A DNA stretch of 64,000 bases. It comes from Bettongia penicillata ogilbyi (Eukaryota; Chordata; Mammalia; Diprotodontia; Potoroidae). Below, piece after piece: positions 49,606 to 62,699 of the stretch (its first letter is position 1; each line of letters begins with the position of its first letter). The translations under genes and the position numbers were made by a program. Under the pieces are notes generated by a model. That model had not been told where the DNA came from, did no database searches, and saw only the letters and a program-made list of their open reading frames with translations. Where the stretch lies: contig JAJHZJ010000009.1 of NCBI GenBank assembly GCA_023548195.1, positions 5,482,715-5,546,714 of the forward strand, read 5' to 3'.

Positions 49606-50344
49606 AGATGGAAGGGGGCCCAAAAATGAACAGTTTCCTCATCATTTCAAAACAAGTCCTTCTGGTATAACAATTTATATCATTCTCAGACAACAAGCAA
49701 AATTCCACAGTCAAAATTCAAATTAAGCAAGGGGTACAGAATTTAGAAAATAATTCACTTCAACAAACAAAACAATAGTTGCTTAACTGGGAGCAAACTC
49801 AAGACGAACAATTTTCCTAAAATTGTCAATCCCCCTTTGACCATTCCCTCCAAACATTCTCTTTTCCAACTGGTCAAAGCTGGACTCAAGAGATATTTCC
49901 ATTAACTGAAGTAATAAAAATCTTCTCCCTTCTCTTAAACTGATCACTGCCCTAATCCAACAAGGCACTGGGCAAGAATACCACTTCTATCCTATTTCAA
50001 AAGGGAGAACTTTTTAATAGTTTAAATTTAGTTTAATTCCTCAAAGAGAGTGGTTAGGTCTTTGGTAAGGAGTGGGAGGAAAAAGAGGGCATAGTTTGGA
50101 TGATACGGTTTCTCATCCAGATTTTTCATCCAAAGCCTTCAGACTAGAATTTTGGGAAAAGCATTTCCTCAATATTTCTAAAAGACTATGGCAGGAGGAG
50201 TCTGCTTCCACAGGAATCATTCTCACCTCTTTGGCCTTCAAATCCTGTCCCCTCTACCTTTCATCTGTCTTGTATCTGTCTCCTTTCCATTCACATTGTC
50301 ACCATCACATCATCAACTCTTTTCTGCACTATGTCAATAGCCTC

Positions 50345-50740
50345 TGAATGACTCTGCCTGACTTAAGTCTCTTCCCTCTCCAATCCCCATCTTCCAAAGC
50401 GATTTTACCAAAGTCCACATCAGTTCCCTATTCAATGAACTCCAGAGAGTTGCAATCAGCTTTGAGTTGAGTTTACATGCAACTATTCTGTTTGGTATCT
50501 AAACTCCTTAACAACCTAACTCCAATCTACCTTTCCATACTTGTTATTCATTATTCACTTTGATACACTGTACAATATGGCCAAATTGGATTTTTTGTAA
50601 TTCTTCACATACATCGCATCTCATATCTTTATACCTCTGCATAGACCCATGCCTGAAACAAACTCCCACTTAACTTCCAACTCTAAAATTCCTAGTTTCT
50701 TTTAAAATTCACCTCAAACAGCACCTCCTGCTTGAGAAGA
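50345..50740 (+). mobile_element. L2 LINE, sense
   Basis: gtctcttccctctccaatcc, aacctaactccaatctacct, catgcctgaaacaaactccc, then cacctcaaacagcacctcct. Confidence 0.75.
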
Positions 50741-50744
50741 GGTA

Positions 50745-51060
50745 CTGAGGCAAATGGTGACTTGGTCAGGGTCATGCAGGTCTGAAGCCATCAAGAAGAT
50801 GGGTCTTCCTGACTCCAAATCCAGCACTTTATCCACTGTACTATCCTACTACTAACAGTATAGCCTTATCCAAATCACTTGTAAGTCTCAGACCTTTGAT
50901 TTTTTTCAGTTACAAAAGGTGCCTAAAATTATTTATACCAGCTCACTCACAGAGGTCATCAATCAATCAGCATTTATTAAACATCTATTGTGTTCCAGAT
51001 AGCAGGGATGCAAAGAATGAGCCAACTCCTATTCTCAAGGAGCCTGTGAAGAAAGTGATT
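50745..51060 (-). mobile_element. CORE-SINE fragment and L2 3' end, antisense
   Basis: SINE at 50745-50850 (cctgactccaaatccagcac) and L2 at about 50958-51055 (agcatttattaaacatctat, ttctcaaggagcctgtgaag). Confidence 0.65.
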
Positions 51061-51829
51061 TGTAAACCCTTAAAACACTCTATAAAATGTGAGCTATCAT
51101 TATTATTACCAACTCAGCAGTCTCAAGCCTTAAGGCTTCTCGGTATTGAATCTATTTAGTTCTAAATAGACCAGAAAACACTGACTAAGGTGGAATTGAG
51201 GCTGATATTGGGGGGACGGGAGAAAACATGAATAAGTGCTCAGCAGAAAATAAATGATGTGAAGAGGACAGAAGCAAATACCAGTACAGCAAGAGAACAA
51301 AACGAAGAAACTACAGGAATACAGGGAACACAAAAAAACCTACCTCTTGGCAGGGGATGATAATATAGGGAAAAGAAAAGAGCAGAAAGTGGAGAATAAA
51401 TGACAAAAATAGGATCCTATGATTCCAGAAGTCCATGTACAATGTGCTTCTCAACTATCTAAGTGCCAGGTCTAAGTATGATTAATAATGCCTCTTATTA
51501 ATCCCTCATTCCCCCTGGCTTACAACATCCCTGTGAGACCGAGCAGAAACAGAATGAATAAATATGAAGTAGCTGGGAAGTGGCATGAATGGGGAGCCAG
51601 TGGACACACCAGATTTCTTAAGAGGAAATAAAGCTTTGAGAAAGAAATCACATGATGGACATTTTAAACTAGTTTCCGCTTTTATTTGCACATTTTAAAT
51701 GCTAGCAATTAGCAGCATGGAATTTCAGTGCCCATCACCAATAAACCTTGAAAAAGATGGAGTTTTCTGAGTATTTCCAAGTATCAGAGCTCTTGAATTA
51801 TAATGCTAACATTATGATCAGGGCCAGTA

Positions 51830-52160
51830 GACTCACTTCACCAAATGTTGCCCATTTTTCCAGTGCAATGAGATTTCTAGGTTCTCTACGCATAGTGCAA
51901 TAATGAAAAAGGCGAATGCATCAAGCCGCCAATAAGAAGAAAATGAACCTGTCTGGTTGCCAGTCACTTGTTTTGTTGACTTCAGGTCATATTTGCCTTC
52001 CTTTAAGCTAATTTATCTAGATATTTGCTGCCGTTAAATTAGCAAATTAGGTTTAAGGTTAGGAGGCAAGCCCAATAAAGCCTAATTAAGCCCTCAAAAG
52101 CATCGTAATTGTACCTTAATTACTTGCTCCTAGGTTAAGCTTTCCACAGGCATGGATAAT
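51830..52160. promoter_or_regulatory. Candidate conserved non-coding element
   Basis: A repeat-free block with clustered AT-rich homeobox-like sites: ttaaattagcaaattagg, gcctaattaagcc, ccttaattacttgc. The composition is unlike the repeats on either side. No cross-species comparison is possible here. Confidence 0.3.
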
Positions 52161-52279
52161 GGAAAAAAGTATGTTCTTAGCAATCATCCTCAACCTACTG
52201 TATTTTCCAAACATAACAATAGTTTTTATTAAAAATTAACCAAATAGTTTGGTAAGTTTCCATTTCTATATATAACAGT

Positions 52280-52670
52280 GGAACATCCAAAGAAGTTTGA
52301 GGGGAGTATTTATGATACAAGTCAAGGATACTTATCACTAAACTTCACTGTTCTTAATGACAAGCATCACTTCCAGATCTATCTATCCAGCCCTAGTCTT
52401 ATTCTAGAGCTCCAAACCTATATCACCAACTGCCTACTAGGTATTTTCTACTGGATATCCCTTAGGCATCTCAAACTCAACACATTCAAAAATGAATTAA
52501 TTTCTTTTTCCCGAAATCCATTCTGTTCCAAATTCCCTATTTCTGTCAAGAGTATTACCATCCTTCCAGTCATCTAGGTTTGAAATCTCAGAGTAATTCT
52601 CACCTCCTTACTTGTTCATTCCACATCTTTAATCATGGATCAGGTCTTATTGATTTTCTCTCTAATCTAA
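52280..52670 (+). mobile_element. L2-like LINE ORF fragment, sense
   Basis: ccaactgcctactaggtatt, gcatctcaaactcaacacat, then ttccagtcatctaggtttga: the L2/CR1-clade ORF end. The 99-codon ORF at 52278 is a decayed piece of it. Confidence 0.65.
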
Positions 52671-52675
52671 TCCAC

Positions 52676-52790
52676 CAGAGAAGAAAATGGCAAACCACTG
52701 CAATATCTATGCCGAAAAAATCTCACGGACAGTATGGTCCAAGAGGTCACAAGAGCTGGAAACAACTGAACAACTGAGAAACAACGTGCC
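52676..52790 (+). mobile_element. CORE-SINE tail, sense
   Basis: gaaaatggcaaaccactgca, then agctggaaacaactgaacaa. Confidence 0.7.
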
Positions 52791-52834
52791 AGGGAAGGGA
52801 AGAGAGGAAGGAGAAGGGAAGAGAAAAACAATGG

Positions 52835-53035
52835 ACATTGATAGAGCATCTGTTGTGTGCCAGGCACTACGCTGAGTGTTTTCATAAATATTATTTTATC
52901 CTCACCAGGACCCTGTGAGGTAGGTACCATTATTATCCCCATTTTAAAGTTCAGGAAATTGGTAAACAGAGGTTAAGTGACTTACCTATAGACATACAGC
53001 TGAGGTCAGATTTCATCCAATGAACCATCAGCTGC
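52835..53035 (-). mobile_element. MIR-type SINE, antisense
   Basis: tgttgtgtgccaggcactac, ttatccccattttaaagttc, then gaggttaagtgacttaccta. Confidence 0.75.
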
Positions 53036-53044
53036 TTTGCCCTA

Positions 53045-53325
53045 TAAAATACAGTCCCTGCCCTCAAGGAAAGCACATTCTAATGAGGAAGACAGGACAC
53101 AGATAAATAAGTAAATACAAGATATACAGTGTAAATGGAAGCTCATCTTAGACAGAAGGTAGTAGCGGGACAGGGAGATTGGGATGGTCCTCCTGCAAAA
53201 AAAAAAAGGGGGGGGGTGGGGAATTTGACCTAAGTCTTGAAGGAAGTCAGGAGGCAGAGGAGAGAAGAGAGAGGATCGCAGACGTGAGGAGACTGCCAGT
53301 GTATCTCAGACCCTCACCCTGATAT
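53045..53325 (-). mobile_element. L2 fragment, antisense, with A/G homopolymers
   Basis: agtccctgccctcaaggaaa, then gtcttgaaggaagtcaggag. An A run followed by a G run lies at about 53197-53222. Confidence 0.65.
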
Positions 53326-53355
53326 CATGTCAAACAATTCCTAAAGTCCAGACTT

Positions 53356-53600
53356 GGCACATAGTAGGACCTTAATAAATGCTTATTCCCTTTGCTTACT
53401 TTCTTTATAAAATCTAATTTCATTCAAGGCAGGACAGAGTCTAATATGGTCACTGGCACATAGTAGGACCTTAATAAATACTTATTCCCTTCCCTTACTT
53501 TCTTTATAAAATCTAATTTCATTCAAGGCAGGAACAGAGTCTAATATGGTCACTGGCACATAGTAGGGACTTAATAAATGCTTCTTAATTGATTGATTCT
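53356..53600 (+). repeat. 99/100-bp tandem duplication with L2 3' tail
   Basis: Copies start at 53356, 53455 and 53555 (the third only partial), each with ggcacatagtagg and taataaat. Units 1 and 2 are nearly identical apart from a few substitutions and one inserted A (ggaacagag against ggacagag). The end resembles an L2 3' terminus (ttaataaatgcttcttaatt). Confidence 0.9.
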
Positions 53601-54794
53601 TGGTAAGGCTTCCTTTAATTTTTCTTCCCTGCCCCCAAGGGTTATTTCTCAGCTGCTGGCTACTTACCTAATTTCTTCCATTTATTATCAAAATTTAGGT
53701 GCTGATTGCCTCCTTAGCATCCTCTCAATTGTTCTATTCCCTCCCTGCTGGAGAATAACAGTTTATAATCTAGAAGCAAAGGTTCTTGTTCTGAGCTCCA
53801 AGTTTGTGTGTCTTATCTGCACTGGAGCTCGCTCAAAGGATTTCCAAAATAAAGGCCGATCCTATCTTTGCATCTGCAGCAGGATTTTCCTTTTGATAGT
53901 CTTTTTCCAGCCATGTGTTTTATCTCCATTTTATACAATGGCTCTGGCTAATCATCTGAAGCTTCTGCCTAGAGACTCTTTAACTGCTTATATCAGAGAT
54001 GGGTGAGTAGATGATAGCAGACTTTATCTCTACAGTGAACTAATGTTTTTAAACCCATCTAGGAGAGTAGTTATTGAACAAAGATAACTGTGAGGTTTCT
54101 TCCCACAGTATGAGTAGACACAAGTATAAAAGCTGTTAACTTGATTTTTTCCAATATTTTCAAACTTCTTTATGTCACCAGCTTAGAATTTTAGGTGGTA
54201 GAATATCTGGAAACATTTTTTCCCCACTTCAAGTAAAACCAAAGAAATTCTTTGAGCAGGGGAGAGGAAGTAAATAAATATTTTCCTTTTCCTGCCTTAA
54301 CCTTAGAATTAAGATAAACCACAGTCCAATAACAGGAATTCATTGTGTTATCCCAACTGAGCTATCAACAAGAAAAACAGAATAGAATAGCCAATGTCTT
54401 GTTCTAAGCAAGGATGAAGGATAAGATGAATTTTGCAATGACCTGAAGCGAGTGTATTTTATCTGTGCTCCTGCCAGTATCTAGGAACAGCAAGGTATAC
54501 ACAAAATGTAAGTTGCTCTCCCCATGAGCATAGGTAAAATGATTGCAGGACCATAAGTTATCTACCATCCTGGTTATCAGGGAGAATGAAATGATCCTTA
54601 AAAGAGTAGAAGAAATATTTTAAAGGAGAAACGAAAAGGAAAGTGGATCTGAATAGGTAGGGGAATTTTTTACTATCATTAGGAGGTTTGAAAGATGGAA
54701 GAGGGATGGAAAAGGGAGTTATGCAACAAATAGGAAGCTCTTCCTAAAAAGGCGGAACTGGACCATCTGAAGACCATGGTATTGTAGATTAAAC

Positions 54795-54970
54795 ACTCGA
54801 AGAAACTTTAGAAGCCATCTAGTCGAGTGTCCTCATTTTACAGATGAAGAAACTGAGATCCCAGAGAGATGAAATGATTTGTCCAAGATCACACAATTAC
54901 TAGAAGCAAAGCTAGGGTGCAAACCTAGGTCCTCTTATTCCACATTCAGCACGCTTTCCTCTGCACCACA
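54795..54970 (-). mobile_element. MIR, antisense
   Basis: cattttacagatgaagaaac, then gatttgtccaagatcacaca, then gcacgctttcctctgcacca. Confidence 0.75.
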
Positions 54971-55489
54971 GTGGAAGAAAACATCTTCTGTTCTAAGGAA
55001 TGATTATATAGGTTCACAAGTATCATCAGGAAAAAAAGGTCATCCAATAGTAGTCATAGAAGAAAAGGACAAAGGGAGGTAGATAGTAACTCCTTAATGA
55101 GGGGTACCAAGATAGCAATATGTCAACTTGATATGAACAATGAAAAAGCAAACCATTTAGGACATGATTTCTCAAATCTAATAATGATTAACCTTTCCTA
55201 GTGATTCACATGGGGAAAATTACAACACCAGAAAGAACCTAGGAAGCATTGTAAGAGATTATGGTGGTCTTGACAAGAAATTGAAGCCCTTAGGGACACT
55301 GGTAACATTTTCATCACTGTCAGAGATTGATATCAGTCATTAATCAATGACTAGTGAACTGAAAGCAAGGGTTTCAGATGAGTTTGGGAACTAAATAGTA
55401 GTTTAAAAAGTTGGCATCTGAAAAAAAGGTCTTTGTAATTTTGGATAACAACTTAAAATACTGGAATGGCTCGATTAAGTTCATGTTGT

Positions 55490-56175
55490 GTGCAAGGGTC
55501 AATAAAGATAAAAATGAAATAGTATATACCTTCAAAAGAATACTAATAACAAAGAGAATCAAAGACAACTTCACTAAAACGATGGCATTAAACTAACCCT
55601 TGAGTCATCTTAAGGATCATGAGCAACGGAGGAAAGGAATGAGTATACTTCAAACATGTTATTTTTGTTGTCTAGTCTAGTACAACACTTCATGACGCCA
55701 TTTGGGGTTTCCTTGGCAAAGATACTGGAGTGGTTTGTTAATTCCTTCTCCAGTTCATTTTACAGATCACACAACTGAGGTAAACAGGGTTAAGTGATTC
55801 AAGTCACACAGCTAGTAAGTGTCTGAAGCAGGATTCGAACTCATGAAGAAAAGTCTTTCTGCCTCTAGACCCAGCACTCTACCCACCAAGCTACCTAGAC
55901 GCCTTCCAAATGTAGGGGATGGCTTATACAAAGGCATGGAAACGAGATGAAATGCTGATTTCAGCAAAAAACTAACAGCCCAGGTTGTCTAGAACACAGG
56001 AAACATGAAAAGGAGTGATAGGAGATAAGAGTAGAAAGGCAAAGGCCAAGGTAATAAGTGTATATTTTAGAAGAGAGGTGATAGGGAGCCATTAATGGCT
56101 TTTGAACAGAGGAATGACAAGATCAGATCCAGATTTATACTCTGGTATGAAGGAATTTTACATGGATCTTTCAGA
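55490..56175 (-). mobile_element. L2 LINE, antisense, split by a SINE
   Basis: Diverged L2 flanks a CORE-SINE at about 55668-55905. The right half is clearest: gcttatacaaaggcatggaa, then gtgatagggagccattaatg. Confidence 0.65.
55668..55905 (-). mobile_element. Marsupial CORE-SINE, antisense, nested in L2
   Basis: tttggggtttccttggcaaa, ttctccagttcattttacag, tcacacagctagtaagtgtc, ending aagctacctagacgcc. Confidence 0.85.
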
Positions 56176-56839
56176 TCACGGGACAGTCATACCCCTAACC
56201 CTGACAATACAGAAGGGATAACCATAGCGGTGTTTAGATCAGACAGGAGAAAATCAGATTGGGAAATGATAACATTTCTGAAGTCCTGAAAGAGGCAACA
56301 TGTAGAAAAGTTAAGACTGTTTTGCTTGGCCATAAGGTATAACTAGGAGTCATGGCTGGAAGCTGCAGAGAAGTAAATTTAAATGGTATGAGGAAACCCT
56401 TCCTAACAGAACAGTCCTAGTTCATCAGGGTTGCTTATCATACAAGTAAAGTTGCTTCTCGTATAAGTGAAGGATGGTGGAAGACTACTTGTTAGGGCAG
56501 TCATGGAGATGAGATTTCATGACTACTGAAATACTTTACAACAACGTGATAAATAGAGGGTTTTAACCACCACTCATAGAATCTCAGATCTGAGGCATAT
56601 CAGGTCAGGCTGCACTGAAATTATGTGTTATTATTTACAACAAGCCAAATAAATAGCTAGTCATCCTCTACTTTTACTTTTATGGTCATGGGGAACTCAC
56701 TCTCTACATGGACACATATAAACATACATACCTTTCCAAGGTAGACTGAACTGCTGGGCAACTCTATTGAAAAGATTTTGGATTTTTCATTTGTTGTTTC
56801 ATTTTTATGTGAAGTCAAATTCTATAACCCTGTAACTTC

Positions 56840-56935
56840 AGAGAATCAGAGAATTTCAGAGTTGGAGGGGGCCTCAGTGGCCATTTAATCCAACCCATAA
56901 TCCCAAAAGAACCCCATTAATAGCTCACATTTATA
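56840..56935 (-). mobile_element. CR1/L3-like fragment, antisense
   Basis: gagaatcagagaatttcaga, then cctcagtggccatttaatcc, the complement of a CR1-type 3' end. Confidence 0.45.
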
Positions 56936-59839
56936 TGGACCTTATACTGTATCTGGTTGAGCAGCTGTATCTGAGTACTTCTTTCCCTCCTCCCTCCCTA
57001 GTTTAAATTTGGTTTCATTTCATTCCTGGTAAGGTAACCATATGTTCACATTCCTTTCTTATTTTTTTGAGGAATGAAACAAACAGGTTTGTGTTGAATT
57101 AGAAATGCTTACCATTGCCGAAGGAAGAAGCAGAGCAACCAGTTTTGCTATTATTATGAATAAGAAGAAATGATTATGGGATATCAAAGTGGAAGTTGGT
57201 GAGCCAGTGAATTTTAGAAAATGATAAAAAGAAAAGTGCTAAAGTTCCCTCAACTAGATTATTCTAAGTAGATGCATTCCCCAGTGATTCTCCTATCATT
57301 CCTATGTGCATTCTAAAAAAAAAAACAAAAAAACATCCAGGATCTTGGGAAATGTTCTCAGTGTTTAAATTCTCTCATCAGTATTAGGTACATTGAGTTC
57401 ATCTATATGGATTGTACTATTTGTTAGAGGCAGAGCAGCTGATGAAATAGAATGTAACTTGAGAAGCAAATAAAATCTCCTAGGAGATGCGGTGCTCTAG
57501 AAGATGACATTGAAAGTGGAAAAAAAAGTTCACATGCATTAGAGGTATCAAGCCCTGACTGGCCTCTGCCCTTGCACATCCCTAATCTCTAGTTAATTCC
57601 CACCTGTGTCTATGGCCTCAAAACAGATATTGAACCAATCCTGTCCAAAGTCAAAGGGTCAAGTTTTAAGGTAGGAGCTTATAAACTCAGAATTCTGTCT
57701 TACAGTTGGTCTTTGATTTCTAACCCCACCTCTCCAATAACTGAGTTCTGGTCTTGTGCCTACGTGGCCAAGCCCCTGTCCCCTACTTCAATGCCCAAAG
57801 AGTTGAGTTTAGGTCATGTTAACCTGTAACTAAATTCCTGCAGGGTCTAGACTTTTTTTGTTCCTGAACTATAGTCTCTCCATGACTGGATCCCTAATTC
57901 CTTGACAGCCCCAAAATCAACTAGCTGCCTGACTTCTTAAATCTCTCCCAGATGGATCCCTGGGGCTTAGACTTAGCTTGATACCTTAGATCTTGGATTC
58001 AGTTTGGAAAGTTACATTCTGTTTGTCCTTTCTTCTCAACAGGTGATCTTCTACTTTCAGGCTCATGTTCCTGTACGCCTACCCATGAAATAACCAGCCC
58101 CTAGCCTAGTTCCCATGTTGTCATGCCTACACTACCCAAAAAGCCTGCCTGGACTCCTCGTCCTGACCTTTTGTAGTCTGGCCTGTCAAGGTACCACCTC
58201 AGCCATACTAATACAAGAAAAAAACAAACTTAGTAAGGATTTTATCAGTGATATGACTAGTTCACAGTAAAGTTAATATCTACGGTGAGCTTTCTCCCTT
58301 AAGCTAAAATATGGCTTTAAAAAGTTTTGAACATTACTCTGGAAAAAAAAGAAAGCCTGAGGCACCCTGTAAATTATTTCAAAGAATATGCCATTTGCTA
58401 CTACAGGATCTCAGAGAACTTCCTTCACCACACACCAATTTCTGTTGGTCATACCCAGTTGTTCTCGATAAAAGTGAGGAAAGAGAATACAATACTTTGA
58501 GTCTTCTGACTGAACCTGTCTCAGATGAAATATAACTGTTAGCATCGAGCCTCTCTCCCCTTTACGTGCAAACCCAAGCTAGCTAGCCCAAGTGTGAGGC
58601 AGTCTGTGGTTCAATACTCACTCAAAACTATAGCTAATGAGGCTGCACAAATGTGCTTAATTTCACCAGCCAGCTAGAAAACACATTACTTCAAAGCAAA
58701 AGAACATTGAATCAAACAGCATGTCAAGCTGTGATAAAGAACTATCCATCTCCCTCCCCATCTCCATTCTCCCATGTCTACACAGAGAATATTTACTCTC
58801 TCACAGATCACCACACTTACCAGGGCACACATTGAGAGAGGATCCATAACTATAGAACATACATGGAAAGCACACACTTAAGAGACATCCTTAGGGAGCA
58901 TGTATAAAGAAATATATACCAGGAGCCCATGTGACTAGAGCATATATATGGAAAGAACACACATAGAGACCCAGGGGACATGTGTGATGTGGCAATTCCT
59001 ACCTCTGATGGTACAGAGACACTAAGGTCCTCTGAAATCATCACTGCACCGCTCTCTGCTGGATGTCATACTTAAGGTGTATTATCAACACTAGACCAAA
59101 TGACTCTGCTAGGCAGCTCTATTGCTCACCCCGTTGCTGAGATGTTCTCTGAAGATCTTTTAATGCCCAGCTAAGGTATTATCCACCACATGGGACCAGG
59201 AAACCAAGAAAAATCTGCAGAGTTCCTCAGGCTCAGATTGAGTCCACCCTTCCTGACTCCACATGTCATGTGCTAATATGAATTCCATGGTCTCAAACAT
59301 CTGTCCAATTTAGCATTAAAACATACCTACTATACCCTGATTATTATTGACCCCAAAACCTACTTTAGGAACTCTGCCCCCACAAAAAACCATACACACA
59401 CACAGAGGAGTCACATAGATCCTGGAACAATGGTGTCCATCTCCTACCCAAAGTCCTTTTAATCAGCATGTAAATAAAGAGGAAGAAGAGGCCAGATGAA
59501 GCACCAAGCCTCACTCCTTTCATTATTAAGTACATCTGCCAGCAACAAAATTCCAGACTATAGTGCTATAATCTGGCCAGTGCCAAACCCTAGGTTTTCT
59601 TTCACCACCAATTTCTAAAGACCGTACTTCCATTATAAATGAACCATTTTCTCCTTACAGATACAGGCAATGCAACTGTTGTTAGGTAATTAGGAGCTGA
59701 TTCTCACAATAGCTTTTATCCTATGTGTCTAAAGCTCTTTGAATAATGTAGGTCTTTTAGCTTGCCTTTACACAGAAGTCAGTGAGTCAGAGATTCCCTA
59801 AGTCAACTATTCACTGTATCATAAATTAAAAAAAAAAAA

Positions 59840-60070
59840 ATCCCAGTCTTAGAAAGGATCTTACAAGTCATCTAGTTGAACCCTTACCTGAAACATGAAT
59901 TCAATCCACTTTAATACAACAGATATTTACTAAGCACTTACTACATACAAGGCACTGCACAAAGTATTGAGGATACAAAAAGAAAAGCAATCAAAAAGTA
60001 CCTGCTTAGGTACTGAGAACGGTGCTAAATCTTGGAGAAAGAAAGCACAAAGTGAAACAGGCTCTGTTGT
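59840..60070 (-). mobile_element. CR1/L3-like piece and L2 3' end, antisense
   Basis: CR1/L3-like sequence at 59840-59905 (cttacaagtcatctagttga) followed by L2 (tactaagcacttactacata). Confidence 0.55.
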
Positions 60071-60164
60071 GAAAAGAGCATAGGGTGTGCTGGAGACAAG
60101 AGGATAAGAATAATAGTAACTCCCAATAGTAACATAGCATTTTTAGGTTTGCAAAATAGTTTCC

Positions 60165-60975
60165 TCAGTTTTTCTTTTGAATAATATTTTGTTTTCTTTC
60201 CCAATTACATGTTAAAAACAATTTCTGACATTCATCTCTTAAATTTTGAGTTCCAAATTCTCTTCTCCCTTCCCCTCCCTCATCTCTGAGACAGTAAACA
60301 ATTTGATATAGATTATACGTGTGCAATCATGCAAAACATATTTCCATATTAGTCATGTTGTGAAAGAAAACACAGGATCCCCCCCCCAAAATACAAAAAA
60401 GTGAAAAATAGTATGTTTCAATCTGTATTCAGACCCCCACCAGTTCTTCTCTGGAGATGGATAGCATTTTTCATAAGTGCTTTGGAATTGCTTTGGATCA
60501 CTGTATTGCTGAGAATAGCTGAGTCAGTCACAGTTGATCATTGTACAATACCAATGTTACTGTGTACAATGTTCTCCTGGTTCTGCTCATTTTATTTTGC
60601 ATGCTTTCATGTAAGTCTCTCCAGGTTTTTCTGAAATCTATCTGCTCATCAATTCTTATAGAACAATAGTAGTCCATTACATTCGTATATTACAACTTGT
60701 TCAGCCATTCCCCAATTGATGAACAACCCCTCAATTTCCAATTCTTTGCCACCACAAAAGGAGCTTCTATAAATATTTTTGTACAAATAGGTTATTTTCC
60801 ATTTTTTAAAAATCTCTTTGGGATGTAGACCTAGTAGTGAAATTACCAGATTAAAGGGTATCCATATTCTTATAATCCTTTGGGCATAGTTCCAAATTGC
60901 TCTCCAAAATGGTTGGATCATTTCACAACTGCACCATGAGTAGTACATTAGTATCCCAACTTTCATACATTCCTT
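60165..60975 (-). mobile_element. L1 3' end, antisense
   Basis: The complement of the L1 3' UTR and ORF2 C-terminus: attttgagttccaaattctc, gttctcctggttctgctcat, attcccccaattgatgaaca-like sequence, then tttgggatgtagacctagta. Moderately diverged. The 105-codon minus ORF (60649-60966) is the decayed ORF2 end. Confidence 0.85.
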
Positions 60976-61620
60976 CCAATATTTATTACAAAAGAATCAA
61001 AATCGGTAAGAACCACTAAGAAAAGAGAGATAGTCATTTCCTCAGGTTAAGAATTACTGTGCAACAACCTTTTAAAGAGTAATTCAATAGTAGAAGGAAG
61101 TGGAGAGAGAAACAGATGTGTCATCTTTGGTTTTTAAGGGACCACTGGAAATAACCCAGGGAAAAAATAGAAGATCATAAGTTACTAAAGAGATATGACT
61201 CTTTCTTTAGGAGACCCTAAGGGAAAGAACACACTGCCTCTGAAGGAAATTAACTCCCCTCCCCCAAAATTATAGTTTATACATTTTCAAATCTACCTGC
61301 ATAGTTGTAGGAGCTAGAATATCTCCATGAACTGATTCTTCATGGTATTTGAACCTCATATGAATAACCTTGTCAGTTGTCATAGCAAAAAACAAACAGC
61401 AAAAAAGACCGAACAAAAAAAAGACAATTATGTAGCTGAAATTGAGTGAAACAAAAATCTCTACCCTTCCTGCTTTCTGTTCTTTCTTCTTTATCACAAA
61501 ACCATTGATGTGCCATTCACTTAAAGTCCTTCTCTTGAAAATGATCTCCCAAGGCTAACAGGATTCATTCATTCCATTCAATCATTCGGTTCCTGTAAGA
61601 ATGATGTTGAGATGTCGAAA

Positions 61621-62640
61621 GTGCTCAAGTTCAAAACAAATTGCATCTGGTTATGAATGCCAAGGATAACAAGAAGGGCTTTTTTTAAACTACATATATT
61701 GGAAGCAAGAAGATAAAAAAAGGAGAGAATCTCTACTCTAGGTAAAAAGTATTCTGATCATGGACAATTGAAGGGACATTGAATGAATCAACTTTTTTTT
61801 CTGTCTTTCTTTTTTCCTTCTCGATAAAGTAAAAGTGTTTAACAAGAAATCAAAACTGAAGATTAGTTAGCATTAGTTATCATGGTATCATAAAATTACA
61901 GTATCTAGGAGTATGAAGGAACTTCAGAGGCCATCTAATCTAACCCATACCTGACCAAGAATCCCCTCCAGAAACATCTCCAAATTGTGGCCATCCAGTA
62001 TCTGCTTGAAGAAGGAACCCACTACCCATCCCCACCCCCACCCCCCACTAAAGCAACATATTCTACTTTTGAACAACTCTGATCGTTACATCAAAGATAA
62101 ATTTGCTTACTGGAAATGCCATCCAGCAGTGCCCAAAACATATGTTTCACCAAGTTTACCAACTATATCTTGGAGTACAGAAAGAATTTATGAATATGAT
62201 TGCTGAGTCACTATGGCTGATCTTTGAAAATATGGTGAAGGGCTGTGGTATAAGAAAGAGGTAAATGTGACCCTAAATTTTTTTTTAAATCATGAATCCT
62301 TCAAACTATAGGTTGGTGAGTTTGTTGTGGATTACTGGTATAATTTTAAATAAAATCTTTAAAGGGATGGTTTAGGGGTATTTAGAAATGGATATGATGA
62401 TCACTAAAAGTTGGCATGACCATAGAAAAGAGGGCATACTAGATTAGCCTCATTTTCATTTCTGATAAGGTAACTAGATTGGCAAATCATGAAGATTAGA
62501 CATAATATAACTAGATTTCAATAAAATCTCTCATGATATAGCCACACTGAATGGGTTAGCTAATACATCAAATGACAGAGTCTAGATCCAAAAAGACTTC
62601 ACTTGGTTAGAATATTAAGACAAGGAAAATAAAATGTAAT
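61621..62640 (+). mobile_element. CR1/L3-like LINE fragments
   Basis: Diverged sense-strand pieces (gcatctggttatgaatgcca near 61648; gattagcctcattttcattt and ctagatttcaataaaatctc at 62440-62530) resemble an L3/CR1 reverse transcriptase. An antisense CR1-type 3' piece lies at about 61885-62095 (gaggccatctaatctaaccc). Assignment rests on memory of the families. Confidence 0.5.
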
Positions 62641-62699
62641 TGGAATAAATGTATATTTTGTATTCACATTTTTAAAAACTCAATTTCAAAAAGACAAGA

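Noticed and set aside
53356..53600. Could this be a CRISPR-like or satellite array?
   Set aside because: Only two full units of about 100 bp with no unique spacers; it is a local tandem duplication.
53593..54006. 137-codon plus-strand ORF, the longest in intron 4
   Set aside because: It does not start with ATG near its beginning, its composition is hydrophobic and cysteine-rich without any domain, and no splice or promoter context supports it.
58820..58990. Apparent imperfect tandem repeat (gaaagcacacac, gaaagaacacac)
   Set aside because: Similarity is short and irregular; I could not define a unit.
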